Part shown: piece after piece, positions 55,703 through 64,000 of the stretch
Layout: the number at the start of each line of letters is the position of its first letter
Position numbering within the stretch: the stretch's first letter is position 1
Assembly: GCF_009861505.1 (NCBI RefSeq)
Contig: NZ_WTFT01000008.1
Coordinates: 212,347 to 276,346, forward strand
Source: Pseudomonas izuensis
Lineage (GTDB): Bacteria; Pseudomonadota; Gammaproteobacteria; Pseudomonadales; Pseudomonadaceae
Direction: 5' to 3'
DNA length: 64,000 nt
Notes under the pieces: generated by a model
Seen by the model: the letters and a program-made list of their open reading frames with translations, nothing else
Told to the model about the DNA's origin: nothing
The model's database searches: none
Program-made: the position numbers and the translations under genes

Positions 55703-56245
55703 TTAGCCGCGTTCGCCGGCCAGCCACTGCAACTGGACCTCGTGCTGACCACGGTCGTCGGTGACGAAGATCGTCCCTTCGCTGATCATCACGTCCCACT
55801 TGATGACGCGGGGCATGTCCTTGGCCAGGGTTTCCAGGACTTCCTGGGGCACCGCGGCAATGTTGACGTTTTTCAGGTTTTTCACCGCCGGGACCACTTT
55901 GCCTTCCCAGACACGCAGGCTTCCGTAGGCCAGAAGACTGGTGCGCTCGGTGCGGCGGGAACACCAGGTCAGGCGCTCGGCATCCGGCTGACCGACTTCG
56001 ATCCAGTGCAGGACACGGTCATCCAGGCTTTTTTCCCACAACGCTGGTTCATCCACTTCTGACAGACCACGGCCAAAAGACAGCTGCTCGTTGTACCAGA
56101 GGGCGTAGGCGAGCAGGCGCACGGTCATGCGCTCTTCGGTTTCCGAAGGGTGACGGGCGATGGTCTGCTTGACGCTCTCGTAGACACTGCGGTCGAGGTC
56201 GGTGAGGTTCAGTTCAAACTTGTAGGTCGTGGACGGCTGGGCCAT
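55703..56245 (-). CDS. yaeQ: YaeQ-family protein
   Basis: Conserved protein of 180 residues with the YaeQ fold, related to PD-(D/E)xK nucleases. It starts MAQPSTTYKFELNLTDLDR and carries HPSETEERMTVRLLAYALWY and WIEVGQPDAERLTWCSR, the expected places for the Glu/Asp/Gln active-site set. E. coli YaeQ was once linked to RfaH-like anti-termination, but the activity is unproven. ATG 56245 gives the normal length. It lies 58 nt before the recJ start in the same direction, so co-transcription is likely. Confidence 0.88.
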   Translation of the reverse strand: MAQPSTTYKFELNLTDLDRSVYESVKQTIARHPSETEERMTVRLLAYALWYNEQLSFGRGLSEVDEPALWEKSLDDRVLHWIEVGQPDAERLTWCSRRTERTSLLAYGSLRVWEGKVVPAVKNLKNVNIAAVPQEVLETLAKDMPRVIKWDVMISEGTIFVTDDRGQHEVQLQWLAGERG

Positions 56246-56393
56246 GAACGGGCTTCTTGATACGTGGAAAGGCGGCAAGTCTAACCGATGCGACAGGCAA
56301 TCATCGAATTGATGGCGATCTACCGTGAGCGGCTGACAGTCGGCTATGTTAAAAGTCTGTAATCGCTCAACCTCTCTTCCTACAGGATCCCGT

Positions 56394-57593
56394 ATGCCGT
56401 TCACTGCCAAACCGCTCTCAGGTCTGAAAGTCATTGAGTTGGGCACTTTGATTGCCGGCCCGTTCGCCTCGCGTATCTGCGCTGAATTCGGTGCCGAGGT
56501 GATCAAGATCGAATCCCCGGACGGTGGCGATCCGCTGCGCAAATGGCGCAAGTTGTATGAAGGCACTTCGCTTTGGTGGTTTGTGCAGGCGCGCAACAAA
56601 AAGTCCCTGACCCTGAACCTGAAGCATCCCGAAGGTCTGGCGATCCTGAAAAAACTGCTGGGTGAAGCGGACATCCTGATTGAAAACTTCCGACCCGGCG
56701 TGCTGGAAAAACTTGGCCTGGGCTGGGAAACCTTGCATGCGCTCAACCCTAAACTGGTTATGGTCCGGCTCTCGGGTTTCGGCCAGACCGGCCCGATGAA
56801 AGATCAGCCGGGATTTGGCGCGGTCGGAGAATCCATGGGTGGCCTGCGCTACATCACCGGATTCGAAGACCGGCCACCGGTGCGCACCGGCATTTCGATT
56901 GGCGATTCGATCGCCGCGCTCTGGGGTGTGATCGGTGCGCTGATGGCCCTGCGTCACCGCGAGGTCAATGGCGGCCAGGGGCAGGTGGTGGACGTGGCGC
57001 TGTATGAAGCGATCTTCGCCATGATGGAAAGCATGGTCCCGGAGTTCGATGTATTCGGGTTCATCCGTGAGCGCACCGGCAACATCATGCCCGGCATCAC
57101 GCCCTCTTCGATCCACACCAGCGCCGACGGCAAACATGTGCAGATCGGCGCCAATGGCGATGCCATCTTCAAGCGCTTCATGCTGATCATTGGCCGCGAA
57201 GACCTGGCCAATGACCCGGTGCTGGCCAGCAATGATGGCCGTGACAGCCGTCGCGATGAGCTCTACGGGGTCATCGATCGCTGGGTCAACTCGCTGCCGC
57301 TGGACGCCGTCCTTGAACACCTGAACAAAGCCGACGTGCCGGCCAGCCGGATCTTCAGTGCCGAAGACATGTTCAGCGATCCGCAATACCTCGCCCGGGA
57401 AATGTTCCTGCAGGCCAAGCTCCCCGATGGCAAAGACTTCAAGATGCCGGGAATCGTGCCGAAACTCTCTGAGACACCCGGTGATTGTGAATGGGTCGGG
57501 CCGCAGCTGGGCGAACACAACGCCCAGGTACTCCAGGGACTTGGCTATGACGCGTCGCAGATCACTCAGCTACGCAAAGACGGAGCCATCTGA
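56394..57593 (+). CDS. Class III (CaiB/BaiF, formyl-CoA-transferase type) CoA-transferase
   Basis: CoA-transferase of 399 residues forming the interlocked dimers of family III. It has GTLIAGPFASRICAEFGAEVIKIE at the N-terminus, NKKSLTLNLKHPEG, and the catalytic Asp in GISIGDSIAAL. AGGA is 7 nt before ATG 56394. No acyl-CoA dehydrogenase or lyase gene is adjacent, so the acid substrate is unknown. A periplasmic protein gene follows after 13 nt. Confidence 0.88.
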   Translation: MPFTAKPLSGLKVIELGTLIAGPFASRICAEFGAEVIKIESPDGGDPLRKWRKLYEGTSLWWFVQARNKKSLTLNLKHPEGLAILKKLLGEADILIENFRPGVLEKLGLGWETLHALNPKLVMVRLSGFGQTGPMKDQPGFGAVGESMGGLRYITGFEDRPPVRTGISIGDSIAALWGVIGALMALRHREVNGGQGQVVDVALYEAIFAMMESMVPEFDVFGFIRERTGNIMPGITPSSIHTSADGKHVQIGANGDAIFKRFMLIIGREDLANDPVLASNDGRDSRRDELYGVIDRWVNSLPLDAVLEHLNKADVPASRIFSAEDMFSDPQYLAREMFLQAKLPDGKDFKMPGIVPKLSETPGDCEWVGPQLGEHNAQVLQGLGYDASQITQLRKDGAI

Positions 57594-57606
57594 GCTGAAG
57601 CGTCCG

Positions 57607-58515
57607 ATGGCGCGATCCATCAAACGCTGCCTGTCAGGCAACGGGCGGACGCTGTGCGCATGGCTGGGTTTGCTTCTGATCTTCGCACTGGCGCCCCAGA
57701 CGTGGGCTCACCCCAAGGAAACGCTCATCTGGCTCAAGCGCGATCTGCCGCCGCTGTTCATTTTCGAAGGCCCGAAAAAGGGCCAGGGAGTCATCGATGA
57801 ACTGTTGACGGAGCTGATCGCCGGCATGCCTCAGTACCAGCACAGTGTGATGAAGGTCAATCGTGCGCGCGGCTTGCAAATGCTCCATGAACCATCCCTC
57901 ACCTGCGATGCGGCGCTGAACTGGAGCAAGGAACGCGAAACCTGGATCGCGTTCTCCATTCCGGTGTTTCGCGCCATGAGCAACGGCCTGGCCGTGCGGC
58001 GGGTCGATCGCGAAGTACTGACGCCTTTCATCAAGGACGGGGAAGTGGACCTGGCGGCTCTGCTGGCCACCGGTAGCGTGACGCTGGGAATCGTTGCCGA
58101 GCGCAACTATGGCGAGTACCTCGACACGCTGCTCACACAGGCTTCCCCCAACACCCTGACACGCCACTATGGCAGCGATGCCTTGGGCAGCCTGTTGCAG
58201 ATGCAACGGCTGGGGCGCTTGCAGTTGCTACTGGGCTATCGCCCGGAAATCCGCTACCAGGCCCAGCAGCAAGGCATTGCGGAAGATGAATTGCAGTTCT
58301 ACCCGATTCGCGGCACCGGTAAATACCTGTCCGGCTACATCGGCTGCACCGACACGCCCCAAGGCCGGCAGGCAATCATCGAGATCAACCAGTTCCTGCG
58401 CACCTTGCCCCGCGATCATCTGAGCGAAGCCTATGCCGCCTGGCTCGATCCGGAAAGTCGTAGCGCGTACCTTGAGGCCTCCAGGGCGTTTTTCGAGCAG
58501 CAGGCCGGGAATTGA
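57607..58515 (+). CDS. Periplasmic substrate-binding-like protein (TIGR02285-type)
   Basis: Exported protein of 302 residues with a signal peptide (about 1-35, cleavage near TWA-HP). The body resembles bacterial extracellular solute-binding family 3 proteins (ETLIWLKRDLPPLFIFEG; GTGKYLSGYIGCTDT), often annotated TIGR02285. No transporter genes are adjacent, so it may be a sensor or an orphan binding protein. ATG 57607 follows GAAG, 13 nt after the CoA-transferase stop. Confidence 0.72.
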   Translation: MARSIKRCLSGNGRTLCAWLGLLLIFALAPQTWAHPKETLIWLKRDLPPLFIFEGPKKGQGVIDELLTELIAGMPQYQHSVMKVNRARGLQMLHEPSLTCDAALNWSKERETWIAFSIPVFRAMSNGLAVRRVDREVLTPFIKDGEVDLAALLATGSVTLGIVAERNYGEYLDTLLTQASPNTLTRHYGSDALGSLLQMQRLGRLQLLLGYRPEIRYQAQQQGIAEDELQFYPIRGTGKYLSGYIGCTDTPQGRQAIIEINQFLRTLPRDHLSEAYAAWLDPESRSAYLEASRAFFEQQAGN

Positions 58516-58529
58516 CACATTCCAGGCAA

Positions 58530-58650
58530 AAAGAAACCCCGAGAAGTGGGGAGACGACTCGGGGTTAAACGTGGTCTACCTAAAGACCCGTAGCAGCAAG
58601 CTACAAGCACCGGAGCACAATGCTTGATCCTGCTGTTAAAGGGTCTGACT
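58530..58650. ncRNA. Structured intergenic element, candidate small RNA
   Basis: A 9-bp hairpin (AACCCCGAG 58535-58543 with CTCGGGGTT 58558-58566, loop containing GGGGA) is followed by a three-way-junction-like fold. AGACCC 58584-58589 closes with GGGTCT 58641-58646 around stems GTAGC/GCTAC (58590-58604) and AAGCA/TGCTT (58605-58625). No T tract follows on the plus strand. It may be the end of the upstream transcript, a terminator for the minus-strand DUF3509 gene, or an independent RNA. I do not recognise it. Confidence 0.4.
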
Positions 58651-58685
58651 GATCTGGCTGCAGGAAGGTTCCCACAAATGACATT

Positions 58686-58973
58686 TCAATTTCGGCTGGC
58701 CAGTTGCTTGCCTTGCGCGGCATTGCGCAAGGCCGCGATGACACAGGGTTCCAGGCGTCCTTCCGCGATCAGCACGTCGCGATGCAAGCCATCGACCACG
58801 TCGGTCAGCGAACGCTTGTCGGTCAACTGCGCCCGATTGAACTCCCGATCGACCACCACCACACCGGTCGCGTTCTTCAATGTCACCCGACATTCACCGT
58901 GAAGGCCTGACGGGGTCAATGTCACCTGGTACGGGCTCAGAGCCTCACCGAGCAAGAGACTGATACTTTCCAT
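58686..58973 (-). CDS. DUF3509 hypothetical protein
   Basis: A 95-residue protein MESISLLLGEALSPYQVTLTP... of a small family (DUF3509) found in Pseudomonas; predicted beta-rich then helical, soluble, no catalytic motif. ATG 58973 is favoured; a GTG at 58985 is possible and the ribosome site is unclear. Single gene with convergent neighbour. Function unknown. Confidence 0.7.
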   Translation of the reverse strand: MESISLLLGEALSPYQVTLTPSGLHGECRVTLKNATGVVVVDREFNRAQLTDKRSLTDVVDGLHRDVLIAEGRLEPCVIAALRNAAQGKQLASRN

Positions 58974-59171
58974 CTCGATCACCACTCAATAGTCCGAAAA
59001 CGAAGTGCCTGGGGCGTGTCTACAGTAAATGACCGCCGGCCCGAGAAGAAAGTTCTGAAAAGCCAAGTGCAAGTAAACCTGCATCTCTGGTTGATTGAGC
59101 ATGCATGGCAAAGATGACAGGGAAAAAACAGTGAGATCGCGTTTGTCGGGAGGAAGGGGCGCGCGCGACCT

Positions 59172-59199
59172 CTGTGGGAGCAAGGCTTGCTCCCACAGA
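59172..59199. repeat. Compact CTGTGGGAGC palindrome after thrC
   Basis: CTGTGGGAGCAAG-GC-TTGCTCCCACAG: a near-perfect 13-bp inverted repeat, 19 nt beyond the thrC stop. It may help end that transcript. Confidence 0.75.
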
Positions 59200-59217
59200 G
59201 GGTGGGAGTTGCCTGAG

Positions 59218-60627
59218 TTACAACGGCTTGCCGCGATTACCGTGCTGGCTGACGAAAGCCTGCACCGCTTTGAGGTCGTTCGGCAGCACAGTGCAACGCT
59301 CGTCGCGCTCGAACAGATCGGCAAGGTGCACAGGGAGCTCCAGTGCTTTTCCTACACCGGCTTTCTCTACGGCATCCGGGAACTTGACCGGATGGGCCGT
59401 GCCGAGGATCACCATCGGGATATCCAGGCTGCGGCGGCATTCGCGTGCGGCCTTGACGCCAATGGCGGTGTGCGGGTCCAGCACTTCACCGGTCTGCTCG
59501 TAGACTTCGGCGATGGTCTCGCAGGTTTGCGCATCATCCACGGCCAGCGAGTCAAACAGCTTGCGTGCTTCGGTCCAGCGCTCCTGCTCGACGCTGAAGC
59601 CACCGCCCTGCTTGAAGCTGTCCATCAAACCGGCAATTGCCGCGCCATTGCGACCGTGCAGGTCGAACAGCAGACGCTCGAAGTTCGACGACACCATGAT
59701 GTCCATGGACGGCGACAGGGTGGCGTGCAGGGTTTCCTTGACGTACTGGTTGCCGCTCATGAAGCGGTGCAGGATGTCGTTGCGGTTGGTGGCGACGATC
59801 AACTGGTTGATCGGCAGGCCCATGTTGCGCGCCAGGTAACCGGCGAAGATGTCGCCGAAGTTGCCGGTCGGCACCGAGAACGACACCGAACGCGCCGGGC
59901 CGCCCAGCTGCAGGGCCGCGTGGAAGTAGTAAACGATCTGGGCCATGATCCGCGCCCAGTTGATCGAGTTCACCGCCACCAGGCGTGTGCCCTTGAGGAA
60001 ACCCTGGTCGGCGAAACTCGCCTTGACCATTTCCTGGCAGTCATCGAAGTTGCCTTCGATGGCGATGTTGTGGATGTTCTCACCGAAAATGGTGGTCATC
60101 TGCCGACGCTGCACTTCGGACACACGGTTGTGCGGGTGCAGGATGAAGATGTCGACGTTTTCGCAGTGCTTGCAGCCTTCGATGGCGGCCGAACCGGTGT
60201 CACCGGAAGTGGCGCCAACAATCACCACGCGCTCGCCGCGCTTTTCCAGCACGTAATCGAGCAGGCGACCGAGCAGTTGCAGGGCGAAGTCCTTGAACGC
60301 CAGGGTCGGGCCGTGGAACAGCTCCAGAACCCATTCGTTGCCGTTCAGCTGACGCAGCGGCGCGACGGCGCTGTGGGCGAACACACCGTAGGTTTCTTCA
60401 AGAATCTTTTTGAAATCGGCATCAGGAATGCTGCCGGTGACGAACGGGCGCATGACGCGGAAAGCCAGCTCGTGATACGGCAGGCCGGCCCAGGAAGCGA
60501 TTTCTTCCTGGGTGAAACGTGGCAGGTTTTCCGGGACGTACAAACCGCCGTCGGTGGCAAGGCCAGCCAGCAGGACGTCTTCGAAATTCAGGGCCGGTGC
60601 CTGGCCGCGGGTACTGATGTAACGCAT
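59218..60627 (-). CDS. thrC: Threonine synthase
   Basis: PLP enzyme of 469 residues converting O-phosphohomoserine to threonine; the long fungal/gammaproteobacterial form. The Schiff-base Lys is in HGPTLAFKDFALQ, with the phosphate-binding GATSGDTGSAAIEG loop and the VPTGNFGDIFAGY segment. GGAG lies 6 nt before ATG 60627. It follows hom by 66 nt in the same direction (hom-thrC operon). Confidence 0.97.
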   Translation of the reverse strand: MRYISTRGQAPALNFEDVLLAGLATDGGLYVPENLPRFTQEEIASWAGLPYHELAFRVMRPFVTGSIPDADFKKILEETYGVFAHSAVAPLRQLNGNEWVLELFHGPTLAFKDFALQLLGRLLDYVLEKRGERVVIVGATSGDTGSAAIEGCKHCENVDIFILHPHNRVSEVQRRQMTTIFGENIHNIAIEGNFDDCQEMVKASFADQGFLKGTRLVAVNSINWARIMAQIVYYFHAALQLGGPARSVSFSVPTGNFGDIFAGYLARNMGLPINQLIVATNRNDILHRFMSGNQYVKETLHATLSPSMDIMVSSNFERLLFDLHGRNGAAIAGLMDSFKQGGGFSVEQERWTEARKLFDSLAVDDAQTCETIAEVYEQTGEVLDPHTAIGVKAARECRRSLDIPMVILGTAHPVKFPDAVEKAGVGKALELPVHLADLFERDERCTVLPNDLKAVQAFVSQHGNRGKPL

Positions 60628-60693
60628 GACTGACTCCAATGGACAGTGTTCGTAGTGCCGGGCCAGCACGCTGGCCCGGTGAACGATAACGGC

Positions 60694-61998
60694 TTAGTTC
60701 AGGTGCTCGACACGGATCCGTACTACCGGACCGACCACGCCCGCCAAAGCTTCCAGGGCGGCGATTGCATCATTGATGCGCTGCTCCAGCACGCGATGGG
60801 TCAGCAGGATCATTGGCACCAGGCCGTCGTGTTCCTCGACTTCCTTCTGCATGATCGACTCGATGTTGATGCCACGCTCCGACAGGATGCTCGCCACCTG
60901 GGCCAGTACGCCCGGGTGATCCTTGGCCTGAATGCGCAGGTAATAAGCGCTTTCGCAGGCTTCGATCGGCAGGATTGGATGGGCCGACAGCGAGTCCGGC
61001 TGGAAGGCCAGGTGCGGTACGCGGTTTTCCGGGTCGGAAGTCATGGCGCGAACCACGTCCACCAGGTCGGCGATCACCGACGAAGCGGTCGGTTCCATGC
61101 CGGCGCCAGCACCGTAGAACAGGGTCGAACCGGCGGCGTCGCCGTTGACCATCACTGCGTTCATCACGCCGTTGACGTTGGCGATCAGGCGATCGGCCGG
61201 AATCAGCGTCGGGTGTACGCGCAACTCGATACCGGTCGCGGTGCTGCGCGCCACGCCCAGGTGCTTGATGCGGTAGCCCAATGCTTCGGCGTAGTTCACG
61301 TCAGCGGTAGTCAGTTTGGTGATGCCTTCGGTGTAAGCCTTGTCGAACTGCAACGGAATACCGAACGCGATGGACGCCAGAATCGTCAGTTTGTGCGCCG
61401 CATCGATGCCTTCGACGTCGAAGGTCGGATCGGCTTCGGCGTAACCCAGTGCCTGGGCCTCGGCCAACACGTCTTCGAAGGTGCGACCCTTCTCGCGCAT
61501 TTCCGTCAGGATGAAGTTGCCGGTGCCGTTGATGATACCGGCGACCCAGTTGATGCGGTTGGCGGACAGGCCTTCACGGATCGCCTTGATCACCGGAATA
61601 CCGCCGGCCACGGCCGCTTCGAACGCAACGATCACGCCCTTTTCGCGAGCCTTGGCGAAAATTTCATTACCGTGAACGGCGATGAGCGCCTTATTCGCGG
61701 TGACCACATGCTTGCCATTCTCGATGGCCTTGAGTACCAGCTCGCGGGCAACGGTGTAGCCGCCCATCAGCTCTATGACGATGTCGATCTCAGGGTTCGT
61801 GGCCACTTCGAAGACATCGTTGGTAATCGCAATACCGGTCGTTTGGAACTGAGGCTTTGGCGTGCGAATGGCAATTTGTGCCACTTCGATTCCACGCCCG
61901 GCACGACGAGCAATTTCCTCGGCGTTGCGCTGAAGTACGTTGAAGGTACCGCCACCGACGGTCCCTAACCCACAGATGCCTACTTTGACCGGTTTCAC
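60694..61998 (-). CDS. hom: Homoserine dehydrogenase
   Basis: Reduces aspartate semialdehyde to homoserine; 434 residues. NAD(P)-binding GLGTVGGGTFNVL (about 10-22), catalytic core with VAGIINGTGNFIL and EADPTFDVEGIDAAHK, and a C-terminal ACT domain (about 350-434) for threonine feedback. The start is GTG 61998 with GGGAG upstream. First gene of hom-thrC. Separated from dsbC by 132 nt that contain tandem hairpins. Confidence 0.97.
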   Translation of the reverse strand: MKPVKVGICGLGTVGGGTFNVLQRNAEEIARRAGRGIEVAQIAIRTPKPQFQTTGIAITNDVFEVATNPEIDIVIELMGGYTVARELVLKAIENGKHVVTANKALIAVHGNEIFAKAREKGVIVAFEAAVAGGIPVIKAIREGLSANRINWVAGIINGTGNFILTEMREKGRTFEDVLAEAQALGYAEADPTFDVEGIDAAHKLTILASIAFGIPLQFDKAYTEGITKLTTADVNYAEALGYRIKHLGVARSTATGIELRVHPTLIPADRLIANVNGVMNAVMVNGDAAGSTLFYGAGAGMEPTASSVIADLVDVVRAMTSDPENRVPHLAFQPDSLSAHPILPIEACESAYYLRIQAKDHPGVLAQVASILSERGINIESIMQKEVEEHDGLVPMILLTHRVLEQRINDAIAALEALAGVVGPVVRIRVEHLN

Positions 61999-62011
61999 TG
62001 TGAACTCCCCA

Positions 62012-62062
62012 TAAAACGGCCGACTCGAGGCCGGCCGTGAAAACAGCCGCAGGTTCGCGGCT
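62012..62062 (-). terminator. Tandem hairpins between dsbC and hom
   Basis: On the minus strand AGCCGC-GAACCT-GCGGCT is followed by GTTTTC and then ACGGCCG...CGGCCGT followed by TTTTA. Both resemble short terminators. They could end dsbC transcripts or attenuate read-through into hom. Confidence 0.5.
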
Positions 62063-62130
62063 CTCTATTAATGGCCCGGCGATGTCGCTGCCGGACCATG
62101 ATCGTCAAGGCTGGCCGTGACGATGCGAAT

Positions 62131-62862
62131 TTACTTCGCGCCCAGCGCCAGTTTGGCGACTTGTGGCGCAGGCTGGTAGCCCGGAATGACCTGACCGTCA
62201 GCCAAAACGATGGCCGGTGTGCCGTTCACGCCAATCGACTGGCCGAGGGCAAACTGTTTGGAAACCGGGTTATCGCACTTGGCGGCCTTGATTTCCTTGC
62301 CGTCGACCATCTGGTCCATGGCCGCTTTCTTGTCTTTGGAGCACCACACCGCTTGCAGTTGCTCGTCGCCCGGCGAGCCCAGGCCCTGACGCGGGAACGC
62401 CACGTAACGCACTTCGATGCCGCGCTTGTTCAGCTCGGGCACTTCGGCGTGCAACTTGTGGCAGTACGGGCAGGTGGTGTCGGTGAACACCGTGATGTGC
62501 GATTTGGTTTCGCCGATGGCCGGATACACCACGGTTTCAGCGACCGGAATCTCGTTGATCAGCTTGGAGATGCCCAGGCGCTCGGTCTTCTCGGTCAGAT
62601 TGACCGGTTTACCGTCCTTGAGCTGGAACATATAGCCCTGAACCACATACTGGCCGTCGGCACTGGCGTACAGCACCCGGCTGCCCTTGAGCTTGACTTC
62701 GTACAGGCCCGGCAGCGGACTGGCGGTGATGGACTCTACCGGCACTTCGAGCTGGAGGTTTTCCAGGCTTTTACGAATGGCTTTGTCGGCCGCATCATCG
62801 GCGACGGCAAAGGTGCTGACCAACGCAATGGCGGCGGCGGCGAAAATCTGGGTCAGACGCAT
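62131..62862 (-). CDS. dsbC: Thiol:disulfide interchange protein DsbC
   Basis: Periplasmic disulfide isomerase of 243 residues. It has a signal peptide ending AVA-DD (about residue 24), an N-terminal dimerisation domain, then a thioredoxin fold with CPYC at 131-134 and the cis-Pro loop GVNGTPAIV. A second Cys pair (VWCSKDK...AKCDN) matches the structural disulfide of DsbC. CAGGAG precedes ATG 62862. The dsbC-hom-thrC order, with xerD beyond, equals PA3735-PA3738. Confidence 0.95.
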   Translation of the reverse strand: MRLTQIFAAAAIALVSTFAVADDAADKAIRKSLENLQLEVPVESITASPLPGLYEVKLKGSRVLYASADGQYVVQGYMFQLKDGKPVNLTEKTERLGISKLINEIPVAETVVYPAIGETKSHITVFTDTTCPYCHKLHAEVPELNKRGIEVRYVAFPRQGLGSPGDEQLQAVWCSKDKKAAMDQMVDGKEIKAAKCDNPVSKQFALGQSIGVNGTPAIVLADGQVIPGYQPAPQVAKLALGAK

Positions 62863-63012
62863 GAGAACTCCTGAAGGCGGACAAATGGGACGATCAGAAC
62901 GCCGACACCGGAACACCGGGTCATAACCGCCCATCGTGCAAACCGGCAAAGCCTACCACATAAGGCCCGTGGGGCCGAATGCCGGTGATACAAGGCATTG
63001 GCGAATGCTTTT

Positions 63013-63105
63013 CTGTAGGAGCGAGCCTGCTCGCGATGGCGGTGTGCCAGGCGCCATTAATGCAGGATGTGCCGACCTCATCGCGAGCAGGCTCGCTCCT
63101 ACAGG
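63013..63105. repeat. REPIN between xerD and dsbC
   Basis: GTAGGAGCGAGCCTGCTCGC and the inverse, with an interior of about 40 bp (GGCGGTGTGCCAGGCGCC). Located 8 nt past the xerD stop. Confidence 0.9.
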
Positions 63106-63113
63106 GGATTTCA

Positions 63114-64000
63114 TCAGCCACGAGGGTGGTGTTTGGCGTGCAGATCCTGCAACCGCGCCCGGGCGACATGAGTGTAGATCTGCGTAGTCGACAGATCGCT
63201 GTGCCCCAGCAGCATCTGCACCACCCGCAAGTCGGCACCGTGATTGAGCAGGTGCGTGGCGAAGGCATGGCGCAGGGTGTGCGGCGACAGCGACTTGCCG
63301 ATCCCCGCAACCTTGGCCTGATGCTTGATCCGGTGCCAGAACGTCTGGCGGGTCATCTGCTCGCCGCGCTGGCTGGGAAACAGCACATCGCTGGGGCGTC
63401 CGCCGAGCAGCTCGCCACGGCCATCGCGCAGGTAACGCTCGACCCAGACAATCGCCTCCTCGCCCATCGGCACCAGACGCTCTTTGCTGCCCTTGCCCAT
63501 CACCCGCAGCACGCCCTGGCGAAGGTTGACCTGCTCCAGTGTCAAGCTGATCAGCTCGGTCACCCGCAAACCGCAAGCGTACAACACCTCAAGCATGGCC
63601 CGATCGCGCTGCCCGATCGCCTCGCTTAAATCCGGTGCTGCCAGCAAGGCCTCGACATCCGCTTCCGACAAGGATTTGGGCAACGGCCTGCCAAGCTGCG
63701 GCATGTCGACGCGAAGCGTCGGATCGACAGCGATTAACTTTTCCCGCAACAAATAGCGATAGAACCCCCGCACCCCCGAGAGAAATCGCGCAGTTGAACG
63801 GGGTTTGTAGTTTTGCTCCACACGCCAGGCCAGGTGATCGAGGATCAACTCCCGACCCGCACTGGCCAGCTCCAGACCTTTTTCCTGCAACCAACCGTGG
63901 AACAGCGCGAGGTCACTGCGATAGGCATCGCGGGTATTGTCGGAAAGACCTTTCTCCAGCCACAGGGCGTCGAGGAACTGGTCTATCAAAGGATGATCGA
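63114..64000 (-). CDS. xerD: Site-specific tyrosine recombinase XerD (start beyond window)
   Basis: Chromosome-dimer resolvase partner of XerC acting at dif. The part in the window runs from about residue 4 to the end (298 residues expected). Catalytic residues are visible: Arg in GLRVTELI, Lys in GKGSKERL, HTLRHAFATHLL (His/Arg), LGHSDLSTTQ and Tyr in IYTHV. The frame stays open through the right edge; the last codons read DHPLIDQF, which matches the internal start of Pseudomonas XerD, so the true ATG is outside. The TTG at 63989 is not a start. Confidence 0.95.
   Translation of the reverse strand, partial: DHPLIDQFLDALWLEKGLSDNTRDAYRSDLALFHGWLQEKGLELASAGRELILDHLAWRVEQNYKPRSTARFLSGVRGFYRYLLREKLIAVDPTLRVDMPQLGRPLPKSLSEADVEALLAAPDLSEAIGQRDRAMLEVLYACGLRVTELISLTLEQVNLRQGVLRVMGKGSKERLVPMGEEAIVWVERYLRDGRGELLGGRPSDVLFPSQRGEQMTRQTFWHRIKHQAKVAGIGKSLSPHTLRHAFATHLLNHGADLRVVQMLLGHSDLSTTQIYTHVARARLQDLHAKHHPRG

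Noticed and set aside
59095..60633. 512-codon open frame antisense to thrC
   Set aside because: ThrC is unambiguous on the other strand; the antisense frame begins in a repeat region.
60646..61968. 440-codon open frame antisense to hom
   Set aside because: Homoserine dehydrogenase is clear on the minus strand.

Overview
The window is chromosomal DNA of a Pseudomonas, most likely of the P. fluorescens group. The evidence is the high-GC coding style, protein sequences that read as Pseudomonas orthologues throughout, gene blocks in the order I remember from P. aeruginosa PAO1, and intergenic space filled with REP/REPIN palindromes of the GTAGGAGC(G/A)AGC type. I see no rRNA, tRNA, IS element, prophage or CRISPR array. 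Comparisons with PAO1, E. coli and P. putida come from memory, not from searches.

Layout. (1) 1-12600: a BifA-like c-di-GMP phosphodiesterase with a structured leader, an imelysin/di-haem oxidase/imelysin/DUF1513 iron-linked cluster, and a MexVW-like RND pump. (2) 12600-18800: ColRS with its neighbouring methyltransferase and small-protein operon, then an LTA-synthase-like phosphotransferase and a PAP2 phosphatase. Two ColR-box-like sites lie on either side of colRS. (3) 18850-23300: groESL, fxsA, a HugZ-like haem protein and an SDR. (4) 23400-31630: apbC, metG, a reduced rnf operon, nth and a PA3496-type small protein. (5) 31680-33500: an AT-rich insert with an orphan LuxR-type response regulator and an unknown membrane protein. 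(6) 33650-46900: argG, motY, pyrC, rnt, a peroxiredoxin, bfd, bfrB, grxD, a molybdopterin oxidoreductase, argF, an orphan ABC ATPase, a PhzF-like protein and ybaK. (7) 47260-52400: glycerol genes glpF, glpK, glpR and glpD. (8) 52550-64000: an old-yellow-enzyme homologue, recJ, yaeQ, a CoA-transferase, a periplasmic binding protein, a DUF3509 gene, thrC, hom, dsbC and a right-truncated xerD.

The most unusual locus is the rnf operon (26898-30641). All five genes are intact and translationally overlapped, but rnfC is absent. RnfB has no N-terminal membrane anchor and instead carries a C-terminal charged repeat tail like that of RnfC. Three of the four cysteines expected to hold the intramembrane [2Fe-2S] cluster between RnfA and RnfE are replaced (Asp26 and Ala110 in RnfA, Ala14 in RnfE). 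This looks like a maintained, stripped-down or repurposed Rnf-type complex.

Regulatory sites that can be read directly include tandem 21-bp ArgR half-sites in front of both argG and argF, a FliA promoter for motY, a Fur-like box for bfd, GlpR-like palindromes, a sigma-32-type promoter and structured leader for groESL, and a possible pseudoknot ahead of bifA.
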